From: Gammaproteobacteria bacterium
Lineage (GTDB): Bacteria; Pseudomonadota; Gammaproteobacteria; Competibacterales; Competibacteraceae
NCBI GenBank assembly: GCA_024235035.1
Contig: JACKNE010000013.1
Coordinates: 109,153 to 173,152, forward strand
Length of the DNA stretch: 64,000 nucleotides
Direction of reading: 5' to 3'
Positions 18,296 to 25,832 of this stretch are shown here, in pieces. Position numbers and translations under genes: made by a program. Position 1 is the stretch's first letter. Every line of letters begins with the position of its first letter. A model generated the notes under the pieces. The model was given only the letters and a program-made list of their open reading frames with translations. It did not search any database and was not told where the DNA came from.

Positions 18296-18802
18296 ATGGC
18301 ATTTGATACCTTTTTGAAGTTGGAAGGCCCCAATGTCGAGGGCGAATCGACCGACGCCACCCATGCGGGTGAGTTTGAACTCTATAGCTTCAGCTTCGGC
18401 GGCAGCAACCCGGTCACCATCGGCTCTGGCTCGACCGGTATGTCCGGCGGCAAGATCGTGATGTCCAGCTTCAATGTGATGAAGAAGACGGACAAGGCCT
18501 CGCCGATCCTGGTGAAGATGTGCGCCAACGGCGAGCACTTTGACAAGGCCACTGTGACCTTGCGCAAGGCCGGTGGTGCGGGCGGTCAGCAGGAATACTT
18601 GATCTATACCTTCGAGAAGGTGTTCGTCGAGTCCATCCAGTGGTCGGGTTCGTCAGGCGGTGATGACACCCCCACGGAGAGCCTGTCCCTGGCCTATGGC
18701 ACCTTCCAGATTTCCTACAGCCCGCAGAAGTCCGAAGACGGTTCACTGGATGCGGCTGTGGTGGCCGGTTGGGATCTGACCACCAATACCGAAAAGGCTT
18801 GA
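18296..18802 (+). CDS. hcp: type VI secretion system tube protein Hcp
   Basis: A 168-residue Hcp. It starts MAFDTFLKLEGPNVEGES and has the family motifs ELYSFSFGGSNP, VTLRKAGGAGGQQEYL and SLAYGTFQISYSPQ. Hcp hexamers stack to form the inner tube of the T6SS needle and can carry effectors in their lumen. A GGAG lies 9 bases before the ATG. No other T6SS structural gene is in the window, so this is an orphan hcp, as is common for effector-linked copies. It is followed by a hairpin and then a papain-like protease gene on the same strand. Confidence 0.93.
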   Translation: MAFDTFLKLEGPNVEGESTDATHAGEFELYSFSFGGSNPVTIGSGSTGMSGGKIVMSSFNVMKKTDKASPILVKMCANGEHFDKATVTLRKAGGAGGQQEYLIYTFEKVFVESIQWSGSSGGDDTPTESLSLAYGTFQISYSPQKSEDGSLDAAVVAGWDLTTNTEKA

Positions 18803-18840
18803 TCGACCCGCGGTCGCTCACTTTCGGAGTTTCCATCCCC

Positions 18841-18863
18841 CCCGGTGGGCGTCGCTCACCGGG
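18841..18863 (+). terminator. hairpin after hcp, weak terminator
   Basis: Perfect 7-bp stem CCCGGTG / CACCGGG with a 9-base loop, then CGTTTCG. The T-run is poor, so it may act as a partial terminator or mRNA-stabilising element between hcp and the protease gene. Confidence 0.5.
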
Positions 18864-18972
18864 CGTTTCGCCTCAGCTGGAGTGCATTGCGAGTCGCTTT
18901 GTATTTCACACTGTTTAGACCCTTGATGTCATTCCAGGGCGATAGATCACACTCTGCTCGAAGGAGATTTCA

Positions 18973-19437
18973 ATGGCTCAGTGGAATGTCCCTGCAATCG
19001 CGCAGCGCACGCTGAATCTGTGTTGGGAAGCCTGCGCTCAGATGATGTGGCAATGGCATTATCGTACCAATCCTGGTATGCGCGCTCAGTACGCAGCGCG
19101 CGCTGGCCGGTACGCACGCCTGAATCAAGGTCTGACCGAGGCGCAGATGAACACGTTCTACACGCAGCTGGGAATGCGGTCGCTTCAGAATTCCCGCGGC
19201 GCCAACGTGCTCCATGCCCTCCAATGGACGCCGGTCATCATTACCTCCTCGGACCAAGTGACTGGGCATGCCATGCTGGTCGCCGGGAATCAAGGCGCGA
19301 ACTATATGATCGTGAATCCTTGCGGCATTCAAGCTGTGGATTTTGCTAGCGGTGTGGATAGCTGTACCGCTACCACGGTCCAGCTGCCCAGAGGACAGGT
19401 AGACGCTAAGCTCGGTAGCTACATCTGGTACTGGTGA
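18973..19437 (+). CDS. papain-like cysteine protease (C39/C70 AvrRpt2-like), candidate T6SS effector
   Basis: A 154-residue protein that is almost only a papain-like domain. Q11 and C17 sit in QRTLNLCWEACAQMM, the usual Q-x5-CW oxyanion/nucleophile pattern. H99 is in TGHAMLVAG and N115 in IVNPCG, giving a full Cys-His-Asn/Asp set. There is no signal peptide or membrane helix. A strong AAGGAGA precedes the ATG. The small size fits the lumen of an Hcp hexamer, and the gene directly follows hcp, so delivery by Hcp is a reasonable inference. The target and an immunity protein are unknown; no small same-strand gene follows. Confidence 0.75.
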   Translation: MAQWNVPAIAQRTLNLCWEACAQMMWQWHYRTNPGMRAQYAARAGRYARLNQGLTEAQMNTFYTQLGMRSLQNSRGANVLHALQWTPVIITSSDQVTGHAMLVAGNQGANYMIVNPCGIQAVDFASGVDSCTATTVQLPRGQVDAKLGSYIWYW

Positions 19438-19538
19438 TTCTTTGCAAGCGTAAGCTTTTCCATCCCCTCCTGGTAAACCTGATCCTCTTGAGATCTCGGG
19501 CCTTGCCTGGCCGTTGAATCATCGCCGACAGAACAAAA

Positions 19539-19557
19539 CACGGGCAAGATGCCCGTG
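19539..19557 (-). terminator. rho-independent terminator of the minus-strand gene at 19585
   Basis: Stem CACGGGC / GCCCGTG with loop AAGAT. Read on the minus strand it is followed by TTTTGTTC, and it starts 28 bases after the stop of the 19585-20082 gene. On the plus strand there is no T-run, so it probably serves the minus-strand gene. Confidence 0.6.
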
Positions 19558-19584
19558 CTTATAGGTCGCCTTCAACTGACCGGG

Positions 19585-20082
19585 TTACTTCATTTCCCAG
19601 CCGGTAGATGCCCAATAGTCAGCAGGATGTGTGTCTGGCATGGTCTCCGCCCCTGTATTGGCCACCATCAACACCAGTTCAGCTTCGCCTTTGATGGTTC
19701 TGCCATAGCCTTCGACGGTGACTCCTTCGGGAACCTTGACGGAAATGATCGCATGGTCACGCACCTTTTCTTCCGGCATCCCAAAATATTGGGTCGAATT
19801 GACAAAACCGGACATGAATTTCTCATTCTTCGCCTGCTCTTTGGCATACGCGGATTCCAACAGCTTGATGTTGGAACCAGGCACGGTCACGATAGAACCT
19901 GCCTTCATCACCTCACCTTTCTTGTTGGTGATAGTGACTCCCTCAGGCACCAGGAACCGGTACATCATATCCGACATGCCGATGCCATCTGGAAAGCTCT
20001 TCATGTTGAATCCCGCCGCATGAGCGGTCATCGCACCCAAGGACAGCACCAAAACCACCGACAGAATGTGTAGGATTTTCAT
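19585..20082 (-). CDS. periplasmic protein of unknown function, 165 aa
   Basis: I do not recognise this family. A signal peptide covers residues 1-22 (HILSVVLVLSLGAMTAHAAG). The mature part is short and beta-rich (VPEGVTITNKKGEVMKAGSI, VPEGVTVEGYGRTIKG), with two VPEGVT segments that may be an internal repeat. A GAGGTGAG ribosome site precedes the ATG at 20082. It is convergent to the papain-like protease gene, 147 bases apart. A periplasmic immunity role for that protease cannot be excluded, but the opposite orientation argues against a classical effector/immunity operon. Confidence 0.7.
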   Translation of the reverse strand: MKILHILSVVLVLSLGAMTAHAAGFNMKSFPDGIGMSDMMYRFLVPEGVTITNKKGEVMKAGSIVTVPGSNIKLLESAYAKEQAKNEKFMSGFVNSTQYFGMPEEKVRDHAIISVKVPEGVTVEGYGRTIKGEAELVLMVANTGAETMPDTHPADYWASTGWEMK

Positions 20083-20282
20083 CTTTGCTCACCTCAACTT
20101 TGCATAAAACAGTTTCAGGATCGAAATCAACCGTTTCAATCCCCCAATGCGGGAAACGCTCCTCCCGCCTGATCGAGCAGCGTGGGCATCCAACCACAAC
20201 CGCTGCTTTCAAACTCCCCCAACGAATCGACTCCTCGATCTCTGCCTACTTGCGGGGGAAATCCCGCTGTGCGGGGCGTTCG

Positions 20283-20825
20283 TTACCACAGTCCCTCCTT
20301 GACATAGAGCTTACTCAACAAATCCACCTGTAACAGCATGGCTTTCAACAATGCATACTGCATCTGTTCGATACCTTGCTGATCTCCCCCTTCAGTGACC
20401 AGAAAAGAACGCACCGTGGTTGCTAACGGCAAAGCCAGCACAATGGTGTAGCGGAACTTGGGTAATCGTGTCGTAATCAACGACTGCCCCGATGAGTCTT
20501 GCGCCAAGTCAAAGTACAATTGCTTGATCCAAGGCGGTTCATACGGAAATCGGCAGGTCTCGAATAACCATTGCCGAAACTGGTGACGGAGAGTCGCAGA
20601 GTCATCCGTCATCGCCTCCGCATCCACACCACGCAAGATACTCAATACTTCAGCCAAGGCCGGGTAAGCGGCTACCACACCGAGCAGCATGTCCAGATAA
20701 TCATCCGTCTGCCCTTGCAAAATCCGCCAAAGCTTCCGCAACGCACGCGCATCGTCGGGCGAAAAGAGGCCGATGCGCCAAAGCCACTCGATTTCATCGT
20801 GATCTGGAAATCTAGGCGGCGCCAT
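20283..20825 (-). CDS. protoglobin-like protein, haem ligand apparently missing
   Basis: A 180-residue protein whose C-terminal half resembles protoglobins: KFRYTIVLALPLATTVRSFL, then LLKAMLLQVDLLSKLYVKEG, the pattern of helices G and H. Protoglobins bind haem and sense or detoxify O2, CO or NO. In the stretch where the proximal histidine normally lies (about residues 118-128, LYFDLAQDSSG) no His is present, so haem binding is doubtful or uses another residue. The start at 20825 has a GAGGAG 7 bases upstream; 20870 is a possible longer start. It is the last gene of the second bufferin run, 81 bases after doxX. Confidence 0.6.
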   Translation of the reverse strand: MAPPRFPDHDEIEWLWRIGLFSPDDARALRKLWRILQGQTDDYLDMLLGVVAAYPALAEVLSILRGVDAEAMTDDSATLRHQFRQWLFETCRFPYEPPWIKQLYFDLAQDSSGQSLITTRLPKFRYTIVLALPLATTVRSFLVTEGGDQQGIEQMQYALLKAMLLQVDLLSKLYVKEGLW

Positions 20826-20906
20826 CAAAGTCTCCTCGTTTGCGTTGGAAGCTTGGGCCAGAGGATTCATGATGGCGTTATTCTCCTGTAGCGATCCCCA
20901 GGCACA

Positions 20907-21464
20907 TCATGAGCGACGCACCCACCGGTCGATCAGATAATCCAGAGACAGCTTGCCGGGGCCGTGGCAAAGCGTGATCAGCAGCAGCAACCCCCAGACT
21001 TGATGCTGGGCTATACCGGCAGCCTGCAGATCCGGATAGGAAACCACAGCGATGATATTGAAAATAAATGTCGCCAATGCGACATAGCGCGTCCCGAGAC
21101 CCAAGAACAAGAACACCGGCAACAACAATTCCGCCGCCGTGCCCATATAAGCCGCCAACATGGAGGGCAGCACAGGCACGTGATATTCATATTCGAACAA
21201 GGCAAACGTGCTTTCCGTGGGCAATAGACTCAGCGGATATTTGAAAGTGACTCCAAACAGCGTGAAGCTGTCGCTGACCGTCTTGGTCAGCCCAGAACTG
21301 AAGAAGACGCTGGCGACCCAGTAACGGGCCAGAAAATCGGCGATCGGTGTCAGCCAATCCGCCGTTTTGCGAAATAGCGTATTGGCCTTGCTCAAGGCAG
21401 GGACAGTTCTCGCCCACCACGACGCAGCAGGTGGGTTAGTCATGGTATCGCTGATGGTGGTCAT
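20907..21464 (-). CDS. DoxX-family membrane protein in bufferin cluster 2
   Basis: A 185-residue integral membrane protein with about four hydrophobic helices and the DoxX-type motif RYWVASVFFSSGLTK near residue 48. DoxX proteins are frequent fourth members of DUF2282-DUF692-DUF2063 operons (HvfD/gold-induced gene operons). The function is unproven; a role in membrane redox or export of the modified peptide has been suggested. A GGAGAG lies 7 bases before the ATG at 21464. It sits 52 bases after bufC of cluster 2. Cluster 1 has a sigma/anti-sigma pair at this place instead. Confidence 0.85.
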   Translation of the reverse strand: MTTISDTMTNPPAASWWARTVPALSKANTLFRKTADWLTPIADFLARYWVASVFFSSGLTKTVSDSFTLFGVTFKYPLSLLPTESTFALFEYEYHVPVLPSMLAAYMGTAAELLLPVFLFLGLGTRYVALATFIFNIIAVVSYPDLQAAGIAQHQVWGLLLLITLCHGPGKLSLDYLIDRWVRRS

Positions 21465-21516
21465 TGCAATCTCTCCTCAAGATATTAGGGTCATCACATC
21501 GGTTGTTAAAAGGTTG

Positions 21517-22299
21517 TTAAAAATCGGTCAGGGAATAATCGACCAGGACACCTTGCAAAACATGCCGGCGAAAACCAGCCGGCAAATCGAAATCCGGTTG
21601 TACCGTCATCGCCTGCTCACAGGCGGTCGCGAAATCGCCACCCTCAACTAAGGTGCGCAGCAGGTGGAATTCTCCTTCTGGCAACGGCTGCAATTCGATA
21701 TCGAGATTCTCGTTACGGAACACCAGCAACTTGATTCCGCCTTCATCCAATTGCACGGCCAAATCGCCGTTGTAGTCGTCCTGATTGACCTGCCAAATAC
21801 GCAAAACAGGAAAGGCCGACTCCACGAATCGAGTGGCGGGATGTAACTTGAAGCGCAACTCTCCCTGTCGCTCAGCGGATACTGTCGCTAAAGCGCTTGG
21901 ATCAAGCGGCGGGTGGCGCTCGGCATGGAATACCTCATGACAAGCCCACTCTAGGCGGGCCATATCGGGGAGGTAGCACAGTTCAGTAGCCGGCTCGAAG
22001 GTTTCGAGGAAAGTAGCGAACGACCCGCCGAATCGGTGCAAATCACCGGAACGCGAGGGATCATAGGCGATATATTGAGCAGCGGCGTACTCGAAGAAGC
22101 CCTCGCCTACCAATCGCTGCACCACCGGATAGACGGCGCCAAGCGCGCCGGTCAGACTGAGCCGGGTATTGTTGCGATAAACCTGCAAACGCTGGGCGCC
22201 GGTCAGACCCAATGTATGGATGTGGCGCTCGAAGTCACCGCTGTCCTCGCCGAACACTGCAGCGGCGAAGCGTTGTTGGGATTCATGCAGCGCGAGCAT
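21517..22299 (-). CDS. BufC/HvfC-type protein (DUF2063), cluster 2
   Basis: A 260-residue DUF2063 protein, paralogue of the one at 6858-7637. The family block QVYRNNTRLSLTGALGAVYP (about residues 38-57) and QRLVGEGFFEYAA are clear, and the C-terminus keeps the acidic, leucine-rich DUF2063 second half. It overlaps bufB by 17 bases. It should help BufB bind its precursor peptide. The two BufC copies are clearly diverged, which argues for old duplication or separate acquisition rather than recent copying. Confidence 0.85.
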   Translation of the reverse strand: MLALHESQQRFAAAVFGEDSGDFERHIHTLGLTGAQRLQVYRNNTRLSLTGALGAVYPVVQRLVGEGFFEYAAAQYIAYDPSRSGDLHRFGGSFATFLETFEPATELCYLPDMARLEWACHEVFHAERHPPLDPSALATVSAERQGELRFKLHPATRFVESAFPVLRIWQVNQDDYNGDLAVQLDEGGIKLLVFRNENLDIELQPLPEGEFHLLRTLVEGGDFATACEQAMTVQPDFDLPAGFRRHVLQGVLVDYSLTDF

Positions 22300-23158
22300 G
22301 GCGTTCCTCCAGGATGGCGTCAGCCTGCTGGGCCTCGCTGACGAGCACCGCCAGCTCTGGCAAGTCGGTATCCCACTCGATCAGGGTGGGCCGTGGACCG
22401 AAATGTTGCACCGCCTGACGATACAGCGCCCAGACATCCGGGCAAACCGGCTGGTTGTGGGTGTCGATCAGCATCTCACCGCCCGCAACCTGCTTGACCG
22501 TAAACCCAGCCAAATGGATTTCCTGAACGGCGCGTTGAGGAATCGCTCGCAGGTAAGCACCAGGGTCGAAACCGTGATTGCGGGCGCTGACGTAGATATT
22601 GTTGACATCCAACAAGACGCCACAGCCTGCTCGTTTAGCCAATTCAGCAAGAAACTCCCATTCAGGAATCGTCGAGTGGGCGTATTGCAGATAACTGGAA
22701 ACATTCTCGATCAGGATCTGCCGGCCTAAAGCGTCCTGCACCCGCGCGACCCGTGCGACCAGGTGATAAAGCGCCTCTTCCGTGTAAGGTAGCGGCAACA
22801 GATCGTTGAGATAGCGCCCACCAACCGAACTCCAGGCTAAATGCTCCGACACCAGCGCCGGCTCGAAGCGCCGAATCAGGCGCTTGAGCTGGGTCAAGTG
22901 CCAGTCGTTCAATGGATCGGTCGAACCGATCGATAGGCCGACGCCGTGCAGGCTCAAGGGATAGTGGGCGCGAATGCGCTCCAGATAATCCAGCGGCTTG
23001 CCACCGGCTCCAAAGTAGTTTTCGCTGTGGACTTCCAACCAACCGACCGCTGGCAGGACTTCCAGAATGGCGTCGTAATGTTCAGCCCGTAGACCGATTC
23101 CGGTGCGTACCGGAATCGAACCCGGGCCAAGCCTGGACGCTGCCGGCTTGGCGCTCAT
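22283..23158 (-). CDS. BufB/HvfB multinuclear non-haem iron oxidase (DUF692), cluster 2
   Basis: A 291-residue MNIO enzyme. The motifs are GIGLRAEHYDAIL, WLEVHSENYFGAGG, LSLHGVGLSIGS, SEHLAWSS, LIENVSSYLQY and LLDVNNIYVSARNHG, in the same order as in cluster 1. It is predicted to modify cysteines of the BufA peptide encoded 10 bases upstream. The start at 23158 is preceded by TGAGGAA at good spacing; an upstream extension in frame reads into bufA and has no ribosome site. Iron-ligand positions look intact. Confidence 0.88.
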   Translation of the reverse strand: MSAKPAASRLGPGSIPVRTGIGLRAEHYDAILEVLPAVGWLEVHSENYFGAGGKPLDYLERIRAHYPLSLHGVGLSIGSTDPLNDWHLTQLKRLIRRFEPALVSEHLAWSSVGGRYLNDLLPLPYTEEALYHLVARVARVQDALGRQILIENVSSYLQYAHSTIPEWEFLAELAKRAGCGVLLDVNNIYVSARNHGFDPGAYLRAIPQRAVQEIHLAGFTVKQVAGGEMLIDTHNQPVCPDVWALYRQAVQHFGPRPTLIEWDTDLPELAVLVSEAQQADAILEERHARAA

Positions 23159-23168
23159 GGCGAATTCC

Positions 23169-23435
23169 TCAGGCCTTCGGTTGCATGCTGCCGCCGATGA
23201 TCTTTTCACAAGTACCCTTGGGGACGTAAATCCAGGAATCCCCTTGGCCGTCCTTGCCAGCCTGACCAGCACAAGCATGAGCGCTGGTTTGACAGTCGTT
23301 CTTACCTGCCTTGACAATGCCATAGCACTTTTCAGCGCCTTTCTCTTCAGCGGCGGTGGCCTGACTGGCAGTGGCGACCAAACCCAGGGCGAAAACGCTG
23401 GCGAGGGCGGAATTGATGAGAGTTTTGCTATTCAT
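23169..23435 (-). CDS. BufA1 bufferin precursor (DUF2282), cluster 2
   Basis: An 88-residue precursor with a signal peptide (residues 1-29, ending ASQATAAEE) and four cysteines, C37 (KCYG), C48 (GKNDC), C55 (HACAG) and C76 (KGTC). This is the same pattern as the cluster 1 peptide but with a one-residue shorter C48-C55 gap and a shorter tail. It is predicted to become a periplasmic copper-chelating bufferin after BufB/BufC action. AAAGGAG precedes the ATG at 23435. It heads the run bufA-bufB-bufC-doxX-protoglobin-like. Confidence 0.88.
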   Translation of the reverse strand: MNSKTLINSALASVFALGLVATASQATAAEEKGAEKCYGIVKAGKNDCQTSAHACAGQAGKDGQGDSWIYVPKGTCEKIIGGSMQPKA

Positions 23436-23816
23436 GACAAGAGGCTCCTTTATGGTCGAGCGTGTTGAAAACAGTGTTGAATGCGCCGCTCATCTCATCG
23501 GATCTCTCAATTTCAGTTTGCCTTGAGATTTCGATCCACGATGGCGACTTGATATGTACTATTTCAAACCTCGTGCCAGTTTTGATAATTTTTTATTTTA
23601 TATTTAAAATCAATATATTAAACTTTATTATGTTGCAAAATAGGATCGGCGCCGAAAAGATACCGCCACGATATTTCATGGCAACTACCAAATACCGCGG
23701 CAAATCTTGGATTGCTCCTAAATACCGTGGCGAACCTTAGATTGCTCCTCGTCGGCGTGTCGATGCACAATGAGAACCGAATTCGCGCCTTGCGAAGCCA
23801 CCGACTGGAGGACACC
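23436..23816. other. divergent intergenic region with an imperfect 30-bp tandem repeat
   Basis: About 381 bases between bufA (minus) and cytochrome b561 (plus). The centre (23570-23640) is very AT-rich. At 23691-23720 and 23721-23750 a 30-base unit starting AATACCG and containing ATTGCTCCT is repeated with about four mismatches. The promoters of both neighbours must lie here. I could not identify a shared ECF-type motif with bufferin cluster 1. Confidence 0.6.
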
Positions 23817-24374
23817 ATGCTCGAGACTGATCGCTACGCCTTGGTCCAACGCCTGTTGCATTGGTTGATCGCCTTCTTGGTGCTGGGAGCGCTGGGAGTG
23901 GGTATGACTTTGGGCTTTCTGGGTTTCGAAGGAACCCAGGCGACCTTTGGGAAAATGATGACCAATGCCCTCTACACCGGCCACAAAACGTTCGGCGTCT
24001 TGATCCTAGCTTTGATGCTCTTGCGCCTGGGCATCCGGTCGATCTTGGGCGCGCCTCCGTATCGGTCGCCCCTGAGTGGATTCGAACGGGTGGCGAGCCG
24101 CGCAGTGCATAGCCTCCTGTATGTAGCGCTCCTGCTCATGCCGGTGCTGGGCTGGCTCGCCACGGCGGCGGGCGGCTACCCGGTACAGTTCTTCGCCTGG
24201 AATCTGCCGGGGCTGATCAGCAAGGACCAGGCGCTTAGTGAAGTGTTGTTCTCGCTGCACGGCATGGTCGGCTGGGTCATCGTAGGTCTCCTCGTCCTGC
24301 ATATCGGCGGCGCGATGCAGCATTGGTTGATCAAGCGCGATGGCGTGATGCAGCGGATGAGCCTATTTCGCTAA
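23817..24374 (+). CDS. cytochrome b561 family protein
   Basis: A 185-residue four-helix membrane protein of the bacterial cytochrome b561 family, which moves electrons in the inner membrane using two b haems. Conserved histidines are visible in LVQRLLHWLIAFL (about residue 15), YTGHKTFGVL (about 53), LFSLHGMVGWV (about 146) and LHIGGAMQHW (about 160). The start at 23817 has a TGGAGGA just upstream and gives the usual short N-terminus; an earlier in-frame ATG runs through the repeat region and is unlikely. It is divergent from the bufferin 2 run, so a functional link to metal/redox stress is only suggested. Confidence 0.88.
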   Translation: MLETDRYALVQRLLHWLIAFLVLGALGVGMTLGFLGFEGTQATFGKMMTNALYTGHKTFGVLILALMLLRLGIRSILGAPPYRSPLSGFERVASRAVHSLLYVALLLMPVLGWLATAAGGYPVQFFAWNLPGLISKDQALSEVLFSLHGMVGWVIVGLLVLHIGGAMQHWLIKRDGVMQRMSLFR

Positions 24375-24410
24375 GCCGTAGGGCCGAGATACATCGACAG
24401 TCCACCGAGG

Positions 24411-24761
24411 TCACACGTCATAATGATGGTGAGTCTTTGATTGATGGTCAAAGATGATGACCGAGTGGCCATTGATATCGCCGGAGTAGTGATAGCGACT
24501 ACCATGGTCGTAGCCGCTCAATTTCGTGCCTTGCACCACAAGTGAGAGGTGGGCTCTTTGGACATGGTCATACAGGCTCGACGGTGGCCCCGTCAGATAA
24601 GAATCCCGATCGTGCTCGTGGAGATTGACTGATTCGGCGGAAGCGTTACCTGAAATGCGAATGTGCTTCGCCTGCGTGTGATCGTAGACCGTCGAGTTGA
24701 CGGTTTGGCCTGCAAGGCGCGCGGCGAGATTGGCGATACAGGCTCTCAGACTTGGATTCAT
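24411..24761 (-). CDS. small protein with five 20-residue Asp-His repeats
   Basis: I do not recognise a family. The 116 residues fall into repeats of about 20: glycines at 18, 38, 58, 78 and 98, and an aromatic-Asp-His motif at 26-28 (YDH), 64-66 (YDH), 84-86 (YDH) and 104-106 (FDH), with HEHD at 48-51 in the second unit. Alternating polar/hydrophobic strands between the motifs suggest a small beta-solenoid with a ladder of His/Asp on one face, which could bind metal. The end is HHHYDV. There is no signal peptide. It is convergent to cytochrome b561 and upstream of an alpha/beta hydrolase on the same strand. Confidence 0.65.
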   Translation of the reverse strand: MNPSLRACIANLAARLAGQTVNSTVYDHTQAKHIRISGNASAESVNLHEHDRDSYLTGPPSSLYDHVQRAHLSLVVQGTKLSGYDHGSRYHYSGDINGHSVIIFDHQSKTHHHYDV

Positions 24762-24863
24762 TACTTGTCCTCCTCAGCATTTGGAAAGGGGTTTGACGAG
24801 ACGCAAAGCGTCCGCAACAACGCGGCGTTAAGCGGCTGCGGCACAGCCGACAGTCAGGAAAAA

Positions 24864-25715
24864 TCATAGCCTTTCCTCTGTGTTCCGCTCGAACGGCGTA
24901 TCGTGAGACAACGAAACACAGTTGCGAACCGAATGCTCAAGGAACCGTGCTACGCGAGTTAAGACGTCATCCGGTCTTTCGCGATGCGGGACGTGTCCAC
25001 ACCCCGCCATGATAGCCAGCTCTGCCGCTCCTCCGACTCGGCAGCTGATCAACCGAGGAAACTCGACAGAGCCGTACTCATCCTGATCGCCATGAATGAC
25101 GAGGACCGGACATCGAACACTTTCAAGATCTGGCTCAAGACGCCAATTCGCGAAATCCGGCGAGAGCCAAATCTCGACCCATGCGTTTAAGACCCACTGC
25201 GCCTTTCGGCCATGGCGCTTGAGCAATTTTGCAAATTGTGCAGGGTCTTCGAATTCTCTCTTCGCCGCCAAGATGCCGGCGCGGGTACGCTCCTCAACGA
25301 AGGCCTGCGCGGACTCGCTCACGACCGCATGGCATTGATGCGGCGACAAGGATGCCACCAGCAACGCCATGACCCCACCCACACTGTGCCCGAATAAGGT
25401 GTAAGCGTTGATGTCCAATTGATTAATAATACAAGGGAAAAACACTTCAGCTTCTTCGCGGATGAAACTCAGGGCAGGAAGCTCTGTCCGTTCGCTGGAG
25501 TAGCCAAAGCCCAGTCGGTCATAGGCGACAACAGACCGGGCCAGTCGCTTGGCCAGCATGGCCGGGAAATCGCGCCAAAGCTCCACGCTGCCTAGAGAGT
25601 CATGCATGAGCACGATCGGTAAACCGCAAAGAGCAACTCTTGGAGTCCATGTTCGGACGAAGACATGGCCACCGGGAACCTCTACATACCTGCTTTCGAT
25701 GCTGACATCACTCAT
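24864..25715 (-). CDS. alpha/beta hydrolase
   Basis: A 283-residue alpha/beta-hydrolase fold enzyme. The nucleophile elbow is GHSVGG (about residue 115), with an acid in VIHGDQDEYGSVEF (about 222) and a catalytic His in GCGHVPHRE (about 252). The N-terminal RYVEVPGGHVFVRTW and HDSLGSVELWRDFP (oxyanion region) fit the epoxide hydrolase/proline iminopeptidase branch, but the substrate cannot be told. The start at 25715 is supported by GAGGTGG upstream; longer in-frame reading goes across a REP element toward edd and is not credible. It is divergent from edd. Confidence 0.85.
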   Translation of the reverse strand: MSDVSIESRYVEVPGGHVFVRTWTPRVALCGLPIVLMHDSLGSVELWRDFPAMLAKRLARSVVAYDRLGFGYSSERTELPALSFIREEAEVFFPCIINQLDINAYTLFGHSVGGVMALLVASLSPHQCHAVVSESAQAFVEERTRAGILAAKREFEDPAQFAKLLKRHGRKAQWVLNAWVEIWLSPDFANWRLEPDLESVRCPVLVIHGDQDEYGSVEFPRLISCRVGGAAELAIMAGCGHVPHRERPDDVLTRVARFLEHSVRNCVSLSHDTPFERNTEERL

Positions 25716-25752
25716 ACTGTCCACCTCACTAGTGCTCCACCCATGCTCCATG

Positions 25753-25784
25753 TAGGTTGGCGCTGAGCGTAGCGAAGTCCAACT
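25753..25784. repeat. REP element of the GTTGG/CCAACCTAC family
   Basis: GTAGGTTGGCGCTGAGCG followed by TAGCGAAGTCCAAC forms a hairpin headed by GTAG. Its reverse complement matches the element at 60594-60623 with only about four differences. It lies between the divergent hydrolase and edd genes, inside their promoter interval. Confidence 0.75.
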
Positions 25785-25832
25785 ATTAGCACCAGCAACC
25801 CCATCGCCACCTCCAGCTAAAAAGATCCGACC

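Noticed and set aside
20120..20150. CRISPR repeat-like CCGTTTCAATCCC
   Set aside because: Single occurrence, no array.
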